A DNA stretch of 64,000 nucleotides from Sphingobacteriales bacterium (GTDB taxonomy: Bacteria > Bacteroidota > Bacteroidia > Chitinophagales > JADIYW01): positions 310,001-374,000 of the forward strand of contig JADJYT010000001.1 in assembly GCA_016719635.1 (NCBI GenBank). The letters are read 5' to 3'. Position 1 is the stretch's first letter, and every line of letters starts with the position of its first letter. Below, one piece after another: positions 1-8,075 of this stretch. The position numbers were made by a program, and so were the translations under genes. A model generated the notes under the pieces. That model had not been told where the DNA came from. It was given only the letters and a program-made list of their open reading frames with translations, and searched no databases.

Positions 1-1679
1 GTTTGTATAACGATGGCAAAGGAAAAATTTCCAAACAAAAATTTGAGATGTTAATGTGCAAAGGAGAAGACATACCTTCAGACTTTGTAGAGCGGATGAA
101 AAAAGATTCGCAATATATATCTAAAGAAGCTGTAAAAATGTTAAAAACAGTTTGTGAAAATACATATACCACTACTGGGCAGATTACAGACTACTTAAGA
201 GAGAAATGGCAACTAAAAGAAGTACTTCAAGAAATAAACATTGAAAAATACAGGGCAATTGGACAGGTAGAAATCAAAGAAAGAAAAGACAAGGAAGGTA
301 GCACAAAAACATTTGAAACAATTAAAGATTGGAATAAGCGTGATGACCATAGACACCATGCAGTTGACGCACTAATTTGTGCATTAACAGACCAGAAAAT
401 TATCTTTAAGTTGAATAACTTAAATAAACTGTATCAATATGAACGAAATTTGTTAAGTAAAGAAGAACGAATAGAAATTGAAAAAATACTTAGTGATGAA
501 ATAGAACCGACAGAAAATACGATTTAAAAAAGCTTTGCTGATTTATCCGACATTTATTGATGAACCTATAAAGGATTTAAGGAAGAAAACAAAAGAACAT
601 TTAGATACTATTTTTATTTCTATTAAGAAATAATTCTAAGGTATTAAGTAAGAACATCAATATTCCTAAAAATAGTACTCCTCAAATCACATGGGTTCCT
701 CGTGGCAGACTACATGAAGAAACTGTAATGGGTCAAGTAAAACGAATTGCAGAGAAAAAAGTAAAACTGAATGATAAATTAATTGACATTGAAAATATAG
801 CAAACGAGGAAATCAAAAAATTCCTTAAAGAATACTTAAATGCATTTGATAATAATGTACAAGTAGCTTTTAACCCAAAAACTCTTAAGAAAAATCCTTT
901 ATTTTTTAAAGGCTTGGAACTTAAAGATGTTGCAGTTTATGAATTTGTTTGTACAAAAAGAGTAAAATTATCAGAACATGTGACTCCTGCCCAAATTGAA
1001 AAAATTACAGACAAAAAAATCAAAGATATACTTGAAGCAAGAATTAAAGAGAAAGGGAAAATTAAAAATGCTTTCTCAAATTTAGAAGAAAATCCAATAT
1101 GGCTAAGCAAAGAAAATGCTATTCAAATAAAATCTATAACAGTCTATGACGAAAGCAAGGTAGAAAAAGTAAGAAACGGATATGTAAAAACAGGCAGCAA
1201 CCATCATGCACTTATTTATAAAAATGAAGAAGGCAAGTTAATAGATAAAGTTGTTTCATTTTGGGAAAGGTAGAAATTGGCAAACTCAATATTCTACAAA
1301 CAGGAAAGCCCTATCCTATTATTAATAAAAACGATAATAGCTTATTAGGTAAATTTCATTTCTCTATGCAAATAAATGACTTGTTTGTATTTGACTTAAA
1401 ACATACAGAAAATCCAAAAGAAGAAAATGAAATAAATTTCTGGGATTCAAAAAACAGAAAACAAATAAGTAATAAATTATTTAGAATACAGAAATTGAGT
1501 AAAAACAATGCTGGAACATTTCAAATAGACTTCGACATCATTTAGAAACAACAGTATTGAGAACGGATACTTCTTTAAGGGGTATAACTTGGGAAAGAAT
1601 ACAGTCAAATGATCATTTAAAAAGATTAACTAAGATTAGAATTAACCAATTAGGCGAAATTATTAAAATTGGTGAATAA
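1..1679 (+). pseudogene. cas9: Cas9 (type II-C), C-terminal part, frame-disrupted and cut by window edge
   Basis: Cas9 is the RNA-guided DNA endonuclease of type II systems. Only the end of RuvC and the PAM-interacting C-terminus are in the window. The first piece (to 527) carries the RuvC-III motif DHRHHAVDAL, with the catalytic Asp codon at 366-368. Reading continues through four frame changes: near 520-527 (by an A run), near 622-632, near 1255-1275 and near 1531-1542. Stitching the frames gives classic Cas9 segments: RGRLHEETV at about 700, KFHFSMQINDLFVF at about 1350, and RHHLETTVLRT followed by a tail ending in stop TAA 1677-1679. That stop overlaps the cas1 ATG as TAATG, which shows this is the natural end of the gene and that the operon was once coupled. 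As read, no full-length Cas9 can be made. The frame changes may be assembly errors or real decay. Upstream domains, including HNH, lie outside the window. Confidence 0.9.
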
Positions 1680-2569
1680 TGATTAAACGCACCCTATACT
1701 TCGGCAATCCTACCCGCCTCTCGGTGCAGCAGCAGCAACTGCTGATTAAGACTGAAGAGCGAGAGACTGCGGTGGCTATAGAAGATATAGGCGTGCTGGT
1801 GATTGACCATCCGCAGATTTCGGTCACCCATGCCGTTCTGCATAAATTATTGGACAACAATGCCGCCGTCATCACCTGCAACGACAAGCACCACCCTACC
1901 GGACTGCTGCTCAATTTAGACGGGCACACCCAGCAATCCGAAAAGTTTCAGGCACAGGTGGAAGCGAGCGAACCCATAAAGAAACAGCTCTGGCAGCAAA
2001 CCATCCGATCTAAAATATCCAACCAGGCGGCAGTACTCGATATCTGGGAGATAGACAGCGCCTATATGAAACGCTGTGAGAAAATGGTTTTGAGCGGCGA
2101 TACATCCAACCAGGAAGCGCAGGCTTCCAGGTATTACTGGAACAACCTGTTTCAGGAAGAAGACCCGTATTTTACACGGCACCGGTTTGGCGATTACCCC
2201 AACAACTTCCTGAATTACGGCTATGCCATCCTGAGGGCGACCGTGGCAAGAGGCCTGGTGGCTTCGGGACTGTTGCCCACCCTCGGCATCCACCACCGCA
2301 ATAAATACAACGCATATTGCCTGGCGGATGACATCATGGAGCCTTACCGTCCGTATGTGGACCATCTGGTGAAACAATTGATGCTGGAAACGGATGAACA
2401 GGAACTGACGACCGTTGTCAAAAAACGATTATTGGAAATACCTGCGATGGATCTGGTGATAGACGGGAATAAGAGCCCGCTGATGGTGGGTTTACAGCGC
2501 ACGACGGCCTCACTGGCGGCTTGTTTCGAGGGGAAAGGCCGGAAAGTGTTGTATCCGGAATTCGCGTAA
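1679..2569 (+). CDS. cas1: CRISPR-associated endonuclease Cas1 (type II)
   Basis: Cas1 is the integrase subunit of the Cas1-Cas2 complex that inserts new spacers. The 296-aa protein has the usual type II length. The N-terminal beta domain starts IKRTLYFGNPTRLSV. The helical catalytic domain shows the metal-binding set: Glu146 in SNQEAQASRYYW, the His pair at 205-206 in LGIHHRNKYNAY, Asp217/218 and Glu221 in LADDIMEPYRP. No lesion is visible, unlike cas9 just upstream. The start is fixed by the TAATG overlap with the cas9 stop. Its former partner cas2 is now about 1.4 kb downstream, because a REP-like repeat and an IS3-family element lie between them. Confidence 0.96.
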   Translation: MIKRTLYFGNPTRLSVQQQQLLIKTEERETAVAIEDIGVLVIDHPQISVTHAVLHKLLDNNAAVITCNDKHHPTGLLLNLDGHTQQSEKFQAQVEASEPIKKQLWQQTIRSKISNQAAVLDIWEIDSAYMKRCEKMVLSGDTSNQEAQASRYYWNNLFQEEDPYFTRHRFGDYPNNFLNYGYAILRATVARGLVASGLLPTLGIHHRNKYNAYCLADDIMEPYRPYVDHLVKQLMLETDEQELTTVVKKRLLEIPAMDLVIDGNKSPLMVGLQRTTASLAACFEGKGRKVLYPEFA

Positions 2570-2572
2570 GGA

Positions 2573-2720
2573 CACACCCCCACCCCCTCTCGAGAGGGGA
2601 AATGGACAGTGCAATTCAGTGCAATCAGCCGGAAACCATACGGGCTTAAAAATTACATGAAAGGACCGTATTGCATTCCACGAACCGAGTCTCCCCTCCG
2701 CTGAGGGGATTAAGGGGTGG
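2573..2720. repeat. REP/MITE-like inverted-repeat element
   Basis: A C-rich arm at 2573-2605 (core CCCCCTCTCGAGAGGGGA) faces a G-rich arm at 2691-2720 (core CCCCTCCGCTGAGGGGATT, ending AAGGGGTGG) across about 85 bp of non-coding sequence. Each arm can also fold on itself. This looks like a pair of REP-type palindromes or a small non-autonomous element. It begins 3 bp after the cas1 stop, and the IS3-family element is inserted directly at its right arm. Confidence 0.6.
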
Positions 2721-2787
2721 TGTAAGTGTCCCTAAAACTCAGACAGTTTAAAAATGGAGTAAAATTCTTAAATTTAAATTGTTTACT

Positions 2788-3075
2788 ATGAAAAAGACAC
2801 GCTTTACGGAAACGCAGATAGTTTCCATTTTAAAACAACAGGAAGGTGGCAGAACCACCAAAGAGATCTGTCGGGAGCATGGCATCTCGGATGCTACCTT
2901 TTACAACTGGAAGAGCAAATACGGAGGTATGGAAACCTCTGATGTAAGGAGACTCAAAGATTTGGAAGAGGAAAATTCCCGTCTGAAGAAGATGTACGCA
3001 GAATTAAGCCTGGATCACTCCATACTAAAGGATGTTATCTCAAAAAGGCTGGGGCTCTGCAAACAAAGGAACTGA
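2788..3075 (+). CDS. IS3-family transposase OrfA (HTH protein)
   Basis: A 95-aa protein of the IS3/IS911 orfA type. It has an N-terminal helix-turn-helix (MKKTRFTETQIVSILK then GRTTKEICREHGISDATFYNW) for terminal-repeat binding, and a C-terminal leucine-zipper-like helix (RLKDLEEENSRLKKMYAEL). The ATG at 2788 is preferred over the in-frame TTG at 2779. OrfB lies in the -1 frame. An A run at 3042-3046 is the likely slippage site for making the OrfAB fusion. Confidence 0.9.
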   Translation: MKKTRFTETQIVSILKQQEGGRTTKEICREHGISDATFYNWKSKYGGMETSDVRRLKDLEEENSRLKKMYAELSLDHSILKDVISKRLGLCKQRN

Positions 3076-3896
3076 CAGCATCCATAGTAAAGGATTATGA
3101 AGTTCCGGTGAGCAGGGCCTGTAAAATGACCTCATTACCTCGTTCTCAGTATTATTACCGGAGTAAGAAGGATGACACAGACGTGATTACAGAGCGCAGG
3201 ATTTAGCCTTTAAGCATCCATCCTATGGATTCAGGAAGTTATTTGCGTATCTGCGCAGAGCGGGCAAAAGCTGGAATCACAAACGGGTATATCGGGTTTA
3301 TAAGCTATTAAAATTAAACAGAAAACGAAAAGGCAAAAGGAGGTTGCCGGCGAGAGTAAAACAACGAGTGGTACAGCAGAGTCATATCAATCAGAGCTTG
3401 AGCATGGAGTTCATGAGTGACGGTATGGTGGGGAACCGAAAGATCAGGACATTTAATGTGATGGATGATGGATCGAGAGAAGTACTGGCTATAGAGATAG
3501 ACACCTCCCCTTTCTGCTAAAAGAGTCATCAGGACATTGCAACAGATTATTGGGTACAGAGGAAAGCCACGCATGATAAGAACAGACAACGGTCCGGAAT
3601 TTACCTCCAAAGACTTTGAACTATGGTGTACAGACAATGAAATAAAACTTCAGTTCATACAGCCAGGAAGACCAATGCAGAATGGCTATATAGAACGATT
3701 TAACCGATTATACAGGGAAGCAGTATTGGATGCCTACCTGTTTTTTGAACTGAACGAAGTAAGAATACTCACAGCAGAATGGATAGAAGAATACAATAAC
3801 AGACGACCTCACGAATCTTTACAGAATCAAACACCCAATGAATGGAAAATTAATTTATTAAATCAAACAAATACTCTAAATTTGACTGTCCGATAA
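3042..3896 (+). pseudogene. IS3-family transposase OrfB (DDE integrase core), frame-disrupted
   Basis: The rve-type integrase core is in three pieces. The first runs to a stop at 3204-3206. The second (SYGFRKLFAYLRRAGKSWNH, then FMSDGMVGNRKIRTFNVMDD with the first catalytic Asp) runs to a stop at 3518-3520. The last holds the other catalytic residues in RTDNGPEF and YIERFNRLYREAVLD and ends at 3896, just inside the right terminal repeat. At 3511-3520 removing one C from a CCCC run restores the expected frame, so this lesion is a single-base homopolymer change. The order HTH-DDE and the motifs identify the family with confidence. As read, the transposase is not functional. Confidence 0.88.
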
Positions 3897-3952
3897 ATGG
3901 GGTACTTACAGTGGGTAAAGCAGGTAATTGGTTCAAAATTATTATTCACATC

Positions 3953-4282
3953 ATGCACCTGAACGCTTATCAGATTATGTGGATACTGGTGTTTTTCGAT
4001 TTACCGACCGAAACGGAGAAAGACCGTAAGCGGTATGCCAAATTCCGCAAAGGATTGATGGAAGATGGTTTTTCCATGTTCCAGTTTTCCATCTACCTGC
4101 GCCATTGCAGCAGCCGTGAAAATGCGGAGGTGCACGTCAAACGGGTAAAGCGGATGCTGCCGGAGCTGGGACATGTCGGCATTATCTGTATTACGGACAA
4201 GCAATTTGGACAAATGGAGTTATTTATCGGAAAGAAAGAGGCAGAACTGCCGGACATCCCGCAGCAACTGGAATTGTTTTAA
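3953..4282 (+). CDS. cas2: CRISPR-associated protein Cas2
   Basis: Cas2 forms the dimeric core of the spacer-integration complex with Cas1. The 109-aa product has the ferredoxin-like start MWILVFFDLPTET, with the conserved Asp after the first beta strand, then KDRKRYAKFRKGLMEDGF and a C-terminal PDIPQQLELF tail, all typical of type II Cas2. The frame opens at a GTG at 3911, but those bases are the IS target duplication, so the ATG at 3953 is the better start. The insertion separates this gene from cas1 and its operon promoter. Expression now depends on read-through or on an outward promoter in the IS. Confidence 0.94.
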   Translation: MHLNAYQIMWILVFFDLPTETEKDRKRYAKFRKGLMEDGFSMFQFSIYLRHCSSRENAEVHVKRVKRMLPELGHVGIICITDKQFGQMELFIGKKEAELPDIPQQLELF

Positions 4283-4303
4283 TTTTCAGTACATACACGC
4301 GAA

Positions 4304-4406
4304 CGTCATCGCGAGGAGGAACGACGAAGCGATCTTTTTTCTTCAACCTTTCAAAAAATTAAATATTCAATAATTAGAAGGAGATTTCTCCTGCGTCGAA
4401 ATGACG
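4304..4406. repeat. REP-like palindromic element downstream of cas2
   Basis: The sequence CGTCATCGCGAGGAGGAACG at 4304, continuing to GAAGCGATCT, is matched in inverse by GATTTCTCCTGCGTCGAAATGACG (4383-4406). This is the form of the interspersed palindromic repeats with GTCATTGCGAGG-type arms that are common in Bacteroidota intergenic regions. The 48 bp between the arms are AT-rich and non-coding. It is the second such element at this CRISPR locus. Confidence 0.6.
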
Positions 4407-4414
4407 GGGAAAGA

Positions 4415-4463
4415 AAAAAATGCTCCCACCCTGCTGTTTCATAGCGGATACGGAGCATTTTTT
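4415..4463. terminator. Two-way intrinsic terminator between cas2 and the array
   Basis: AAAAAATGCTCC (4415-4426) pairs exactly with GGAGCATTTTTT (4452-4463), giving a 12-bp stem with a U-run on either strand. It can end the cas operon transcript going right and a crRNA transcript going left. Confidence 0.75.
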
Positions 4464-4490
4464 CACATCGGTTTTCAGCCGGAATATCAA

Positions 4491-4533
4491 TATATATTGG
4501 TGGTTTGACGGTTTCAGCTGAAACCAATATATA
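4491..4533. repeat. Inverted repeat capping the left end of the CRISPR array
   Basis: TATATATTGG (4491-4500) is the inverse of CCAATATATA (4524-4533) inside the first, partial repeat. Between them lies a perfect 16-bp palindrome GGTTTCAGCTGAAACC (4510-4525). The left arm looks like the end of a CRISPR repeat in inverse orientation with about 11 bp inserted. A leftward transcript would fold here before reaching the terminator at 4415-4463. Confidence 0.6.
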
Positions 4534-6673
4534 AAGAACACAATTTAAAATCATGGAAACAATATATAAGAACACTTTATCATTCCCAGGCTGAAACCAA
4601 TATATAAAGAACACAATTTAAAATCAATTCACAACTATTTACCAATATCCTTTTCAGATCTATGCTGAAACCAATATATAAAGAACACAATTTAAAATCA
4701 ATTCACAACTCTATAATACCAACCTTAAAAACGGGCTGAAACCAATATATAAAGAACACAATTTAAAATCAATTCACAACCCGATTCCTGTCATCTGATA
4801 GAACTTTTTAGCTGAAACCAATATATAAAGAACACAATTTAAAATCAATTCACAACAGATAAAATTTCGGATGTTGATGGATTGCCGCTGAAACCAATAT
4901 ATAAAGAACACAATTTAAAATCAATTCACAACAATACCGCCGCAATATATTCATCAGTATGAGCTGAAACCAATATATAAAGAACACAATTTAAAATCAA
5001 TTCACAACAATACCGCCGCAATATATTCATCAGTATGAGCTGAAACCAATATATAAAGAACACAATTTAAAATCAATTCACAACTGCGAAGAGCTTTGAA
5101 CCGGATGGACTTTGGCTGAAACCAATATATAAAGAACACAATTTAAAATCAATTCACAACCTTCGACATTAGACAATGATATGGAGTTGTGCTGAAACCA
5201 ATATATAAAGAACACAATTTAAAATCAATTCACAACAATTGATGTTTTATTTCTTTAGACATTGCAGCTGAAACCAATATATAAAGAACACAATTTAAAA
5301 TCAATTCACAACGGTATCCATGATAATACGCTGGATATCCCTGCTGAAACCAATATATAAAGAACACAATTTAAAATCAATTCACAACTGATTGCTAAAT
5401 GTATCTGCGATAAACTGGGCTGAAACCAATATATAAAGAACACAATTTAAAATCAATTCACAACTGCAATTTCCGTCGTACTCGCTTTCTCTAATGTTGT
5501 TACCAATATATAAAGAACACAATTTAAAATCAATTCACAACTCTGTCCGGTCACGTTGATGCTGATGGTGGCTGAAACCAATATATAAAGAACACAATTT
5601 AAAATCAATTCACAACTTTAGAAAGGTAAATCTCAAAGACATTCAGGCTGAAACCAATATATAAAGAACACAATTTAAAATCAATTCACAACAATGGCAA
5701 TATTATGGTCCTTAGCCATCCGGCTGAAACCAATATATAAAGAACACAATTTAAAATCAATTCACAACCTATATATTTATGCATACGCTGGCACCGGTTC
5801 GCTGAAACCAATATATAAAGAACACAATTTAAAATCAATTCACAACTGATCTCTAAATCGTGCTGTCCATATCCAGCTGAAACCAATATATAAAGAACAC
5901 AATTTAAAATCAATTCACAACTTCGACATTAGACAATGATATGGAGTTGTGCTGAAACCAATATATAAAGAACACAATTTAAAATCAATTCACAACTACG
6001 ATGTTTCAGTTTCTTCCTTCTCATAGCTGAAACCAATATATAAAGAACACAATTTAAAATCAATTCACAACGAGGCAGTACTGGTCGGAATTCGAACGCA
6101 AAAGCTGAAACCAATATATAAAGAACACAATTTAAAATCAATTCACAACTGTTCTATGTAGTAACTGGCAAAATACATAATGCTGAAACCAATATATAAA
6201 GAACACAATTTAAAATCAATTCACAACCCTTATGATTTTAGGGTTCTTCTTGGAACCGCTGAAACCAATATATAAAGAACACAATTTAAAATCAATTCAC
6301 AACTTTATCTGTGAGCCGATTAAAAACCTGCCCTGTGCTGAAACCAATATATAAAGAACACAATTTAAAATCAATTCACAACTATGCACAAACACGTAAA
6401 ATAAATACTTCGCTGAAACCAATATATAAAGAACACAATTTAAAATCAATTCACAACATATCAGATACAACGGCAGCTAACACATTAGCTGAAACCAATA
6501 TATAAAGAACACAATTTAAAATCAATTCACAACACACTCACAATCTCCACAATCTTTTCCATTGCTGAAACCAATATATAAAGAACACAATTTAAAATCA
6601 ATTCACAACCTCAGATACGGAGCTTTATATCCGCTTTTAGCTGAAACCAATATATAAAGAACACAATTTAAAA
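4517..6673 (-). CRISPR. Type II-C CRISPR array, 27 full repeats and 27 spacers
   Basis: The repeat is 46 bp. On the + strand it starts GCTGAAACCAATATATAAAG and ends CAATTCACAAC. On the - strand it begins GTTGTGAATTG, as Bacteroidota type II-C crRNA repeats do, so the array is read leftward by inference. Full repeats run from 4590 to 6609. A partial repeat lies at 4517-4553, a degenerate repeat-like copy at 4554-4589, and a 34-bp truncated repeat at 6640-6673. The repeat at 5496-5541 is a variant (GTTGTTACC at its start). Spacers are mostly 29-33 bp, with two shorter ones at the far left (25 and 28). The spacer at 4933-4962 is repeated exactly at 5009-5038, and the one at 5161-5190 recurs minus one base at 5922-5950. 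Open reading frames across the array are repeat artefacts. Confidence 0.98.
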
Positions 6674-6677
6674 GGTG

Positions 6678-6710
6678 AAATCCAATTTTTAATTGGATTT
6701 TTATTTTTTT
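6678..6710 (+). terminator. Rho-independent terminator abutting the truncated right-end repeat
   Basis: AAATCCAATT, loop TTT, AATTGGATTT, then a T-rich tail: a perfect 10-bp stem working only for rightward transcription. It starts four bases after the truncated last repeat, so a + strand RNA ending here would carry half a repeat followed by a hairpin, which resembles a partial tracrRNA. Confidence 0.75.
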
Positions 6711-6764
6711 CTGGGCGGTTTAAGAAAACATTCATTCAGGTCGGCCAGCGTCAATCCATGCAAT

Positions 6765-6794
6765 AAAAAAAAGTGTGTGCATTTCTGCACACAC
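6765..6794 (-). terminator. Leftward intrinsic terminator
   Basis: GTGTGTGCA (6773-6781), loop TTTC, TGCACACAC (6786-6794): a 9-bp perfect stem. On the - strand it is followed by eight T. It insulates the CRISPR array from transcription coming from the right. Confidence 0.75.
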
Positions 6795-6852
6795 CCGTCT
6801 TTATGAAAAAAATGATGAACTGATTATTGGTATTTCATAGTTTCATGGTTTT

Positions 6853-6990
6853 ATGACAGGATATGAGTATGCTCAGTTCACCCATTCTCTCCTTACTGAT
6901 AATCAAATTATACGACTAACTGGTACAAACTTTGATTTAGGTCAAATTTCGGGCAATTTAACAACTCAGACAATCATCATTTATAGTTAA
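6853..6990 (+). CDS. Possible small ORF or gene remnant, 45 aa
   Basis: An ATG at 6853 opens a 45-codon frame (MTGYEYAQFTHSLLTDNQ...TTQTIIIYS) ending TAA 6988-6990. Its composition is protein-like, with alternating polar and hydrophobic residues in its second half like a beta-rich C-terminus. No family is recognised, and no ribosome-binding site or promoter stands out. It could be a real small protein, the tail of a deleted gene, or chance. Confidence 0.25.
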   Translation: MTGYEYAQFTHSLLTDNQIIRLTGTNFDLGQISGNLTTQTIIIYS

Positions 6991-7015
6991 AATGAAAATA
7001 CCGGAGCAGGAATTC

Positions 7016-7034
7016 TATCCCTATATTTATGTAG
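7016..7034 (+). promoter_or_regulatory. Recurring 19-bp motif, copy 1
   Basis: TATCCCTATATTTATGTAG. It differs from the copy at 7314-7332 at one base. Related copies in opposite orientation lie upstream of the luxR pair at 8892-8907 and 9012-9031, and a looser one is at 8924-8942. Possibly a regulator binding site. Confidence 0.45.
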
Positions 7035-7067
7035 CAATGGTCTTTTACTGAATCCTTGTGTAAGGTT

Positions 7068-7091
7068 AAAAACAGACCGCTACCCGGTCTG
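7068..7091 (-). terminator. Leftward terminator downstream of the luxR pair
   Basis: CAGACCG (7073-7079), loop CTACC, CGGTCTG (7085-7091). Read leftward the stem is followed by TTTTT (7072-7068). It probably ends the transcript of the two LuxR genes. Confidence 0.65.
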
Positions 7092-7313
7092 CGGCCTGCC
7101 AGTGGGAATAGATTAAATGCCGGGGATTTATTTAGATATTAAACCAGGTAATAAGATTATCAGTAAAACGAACAGAAAGAGTAAAGAATCTTCCAGCCTT
7201 TTGGTTATAAATAACTCTTTCCTGTTTTATAGTTTTGTATTCCAAGATAGTTGAATTATAACTATCCTGAAATACAACCATATAATGAAATTTCAAGTGT
7301 GATTCTGAAGGAT

Positions 7314-7332
7314 TATCCCTACATTTATGTAG
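7314..7332 (+). promoter_or_regulatory. Recurring 19-bp motif, copy 2
   Basis: TATCCCTACATTTATGTAG, seven bases beyond the stop of the first LuxR gene. Near-identical to the copy at 7016-7034 and related to three copies on the far side of the gene pair. Confidence 0.45.
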
Positions 7333-7338
7333 TTGAAG

Positions 7339-8055
7339 CTATTGATTTTCAGCATCGAACAGCAGGGAATACTTGGCCAGGCCAATCGCACTCTTGACGT
7401 TCAGCTTCCGCAGCAGATGCTTGCGGTGCGAATCTACCGTAGCCTTGCTGATAAAGAGTTCCTGTGCAATCTCATTCGTCGTATATTCCTTACTGATCAA
7501 CCGCAGGATTTCCTTTTCCCGGCTGGATAAGGACAGGTACCTGTCCAGTTGCAGGTTGTTCAGTCCGTCAATTTCTGAAACAAACTTTTCGGTGGCAGTA
7601 TTGCTGTTCAGGATATTATTAACATCATCTGCAATACACACGATGTAACGGGGGGTACCGTCCGGGTGCAGGGCCATTATCTGGAAACAGGTATAGGTCC
7701 ACGTCCAGCCGGTGGCGGTTTTAAACAGATAGATGTATTCATACGGCTTGTTAAAATTTTCCGGATTGGCAATAAAGGTCATCGCCACCGGGTACAGATG
7801 CTGGAAATCGGGATGTAATATCTTTTTCGCAAAAGATATGCCCTTGTGCTCCACGTCCTGTTTGCTGAGACCAAAGTAGGATTGTGCAGCGTCATTGATA
7901 TGACAGACAAGATTGTTGTCCATATTTCGGATAACCGCCACCTGTTTGCATGCATCACATAGTTTTTTCAGATATCCCAATGATTCATCATACCCGACAT
8001 CGGCTTGTTTAAATGCCTCTGCGAGCTGCTGTAAGGATGATTTAATTACATTCAT
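7339..8055 (-). CDS. PAS-like sensor, LuxR-type transcriptional regulator
   Basis: 238 aa. The N-terminal two thirds look like a PAS fold (NLVCHINDAAQSYFGLSKQD, then a region with paired aromatic residues GWTWTYTCFQIM), suited to binding a small ligand. Residues of about 170-232 form a LuxR/GerE helix-turn-helix: LSSREKEILRLISKEYTTNE, IAQELFISKATVDSHRKHLL, RKLNVKS. No receiver Asp or transmembrane segment is seen, so it is probably a soluble one-component regulator. The second copy lies 20 bp upstream on the same strand with the same architecture, so the two are likely a duplicated pair in one transcript. Target genes are not known. The shared motif on both sides suggests autoregulation (inference). 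Confidence 0.85.
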   Translation of the reverse strand: MNVIKSSLQQLAEAFKQADVGYDESLGYLKKLCDACKQVAVIRNMDNNLVCHINDAAQSYFGLSKQDVEHKGISFAKKILHPDFQHLYPVAMTFIANPENFNKPYEYIYLFKTATGWTWTYTCFQIMALHPDGTPRYIVCIADDVNNILNSNTATEKFVSEIDGLNNLQLDRYLSLSSREKEILRLISKEYTTNEIAQELFISKATVDSHRKHLLRKLNVKSAIGLAKYSLLFDAENQ

Positions 8056-8075
8056 GGACGTTGGGTTATTTTCGG

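Larger units (their letters stand above)
2721..3910 (+). mobile_element. IS3-family insertion sequence (1190 bp) between cas1 and cas2
   Basis: The ends are TGTAAGTGTCCC (2721) and, read inward from the right, TGTAAGTACCCC (ending 3910). Both have GACAGT a little further in, giving imperfect inverted repeats of about 26 bp. A 4-bp direct repeat GTGG flanks the element (2717-2720 and 3911-3914), which is a target duplication of the size IS3 elements make. Inside are orfA with a helix-turn-helix and orfB with the DDE catalytic core, in the -1 frame arrangement typical of the family. orfB is broken, so the copy is probably immobile. The left end also occurs alone at 49729-49768. Confidence 0.93.
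6674..7338. other. Intergenic stretch right of the CRISPR array
   Basis: No confident gene lies here. It holds the rightward terminator at 6678-6710, the leftward terminators at 6765-6794 and 7068-7091, two copies of a TATCCCTA-type motif (7016 and 7314), and an AT-rich palindrome GATAGTT...AACTATC near 7246-7266. The leader of the array, if the array is read leftward, should lie between 6674 and 6765. A short leftward open stretch (about 6766 down to 6708, ending in stop TAA) reads HGLTLADLNECFLKPPRKK and may be the decayed tail of a lost gene. Confidence 0.5.

Noticed and set aside
1663..2583. Antisense frames opposite cas1 (88, 153 and 79 aa)
   Set aside because: They lie opposite a well-conserved coding sequence and show no family features.
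3911..3952. GTG start for cas2 at 3911
   Set aside because: The bases are the target duplication of the IS; the conserved Cas2 start begins at or after 3953.
4283..4516. A tracrRNA between cas2 and the array
   Set aside because: The stretch holds a REP element and terminator but no anti-repeat matching the crRNA repeat on either strand.
5686..6505. Open frames across the CRISPR array (75, 70 and 64 aa)
   Set aside because: They follow the 46-bp repeat exactly and encode the same peptide each unit, so they are repeat artefacts.
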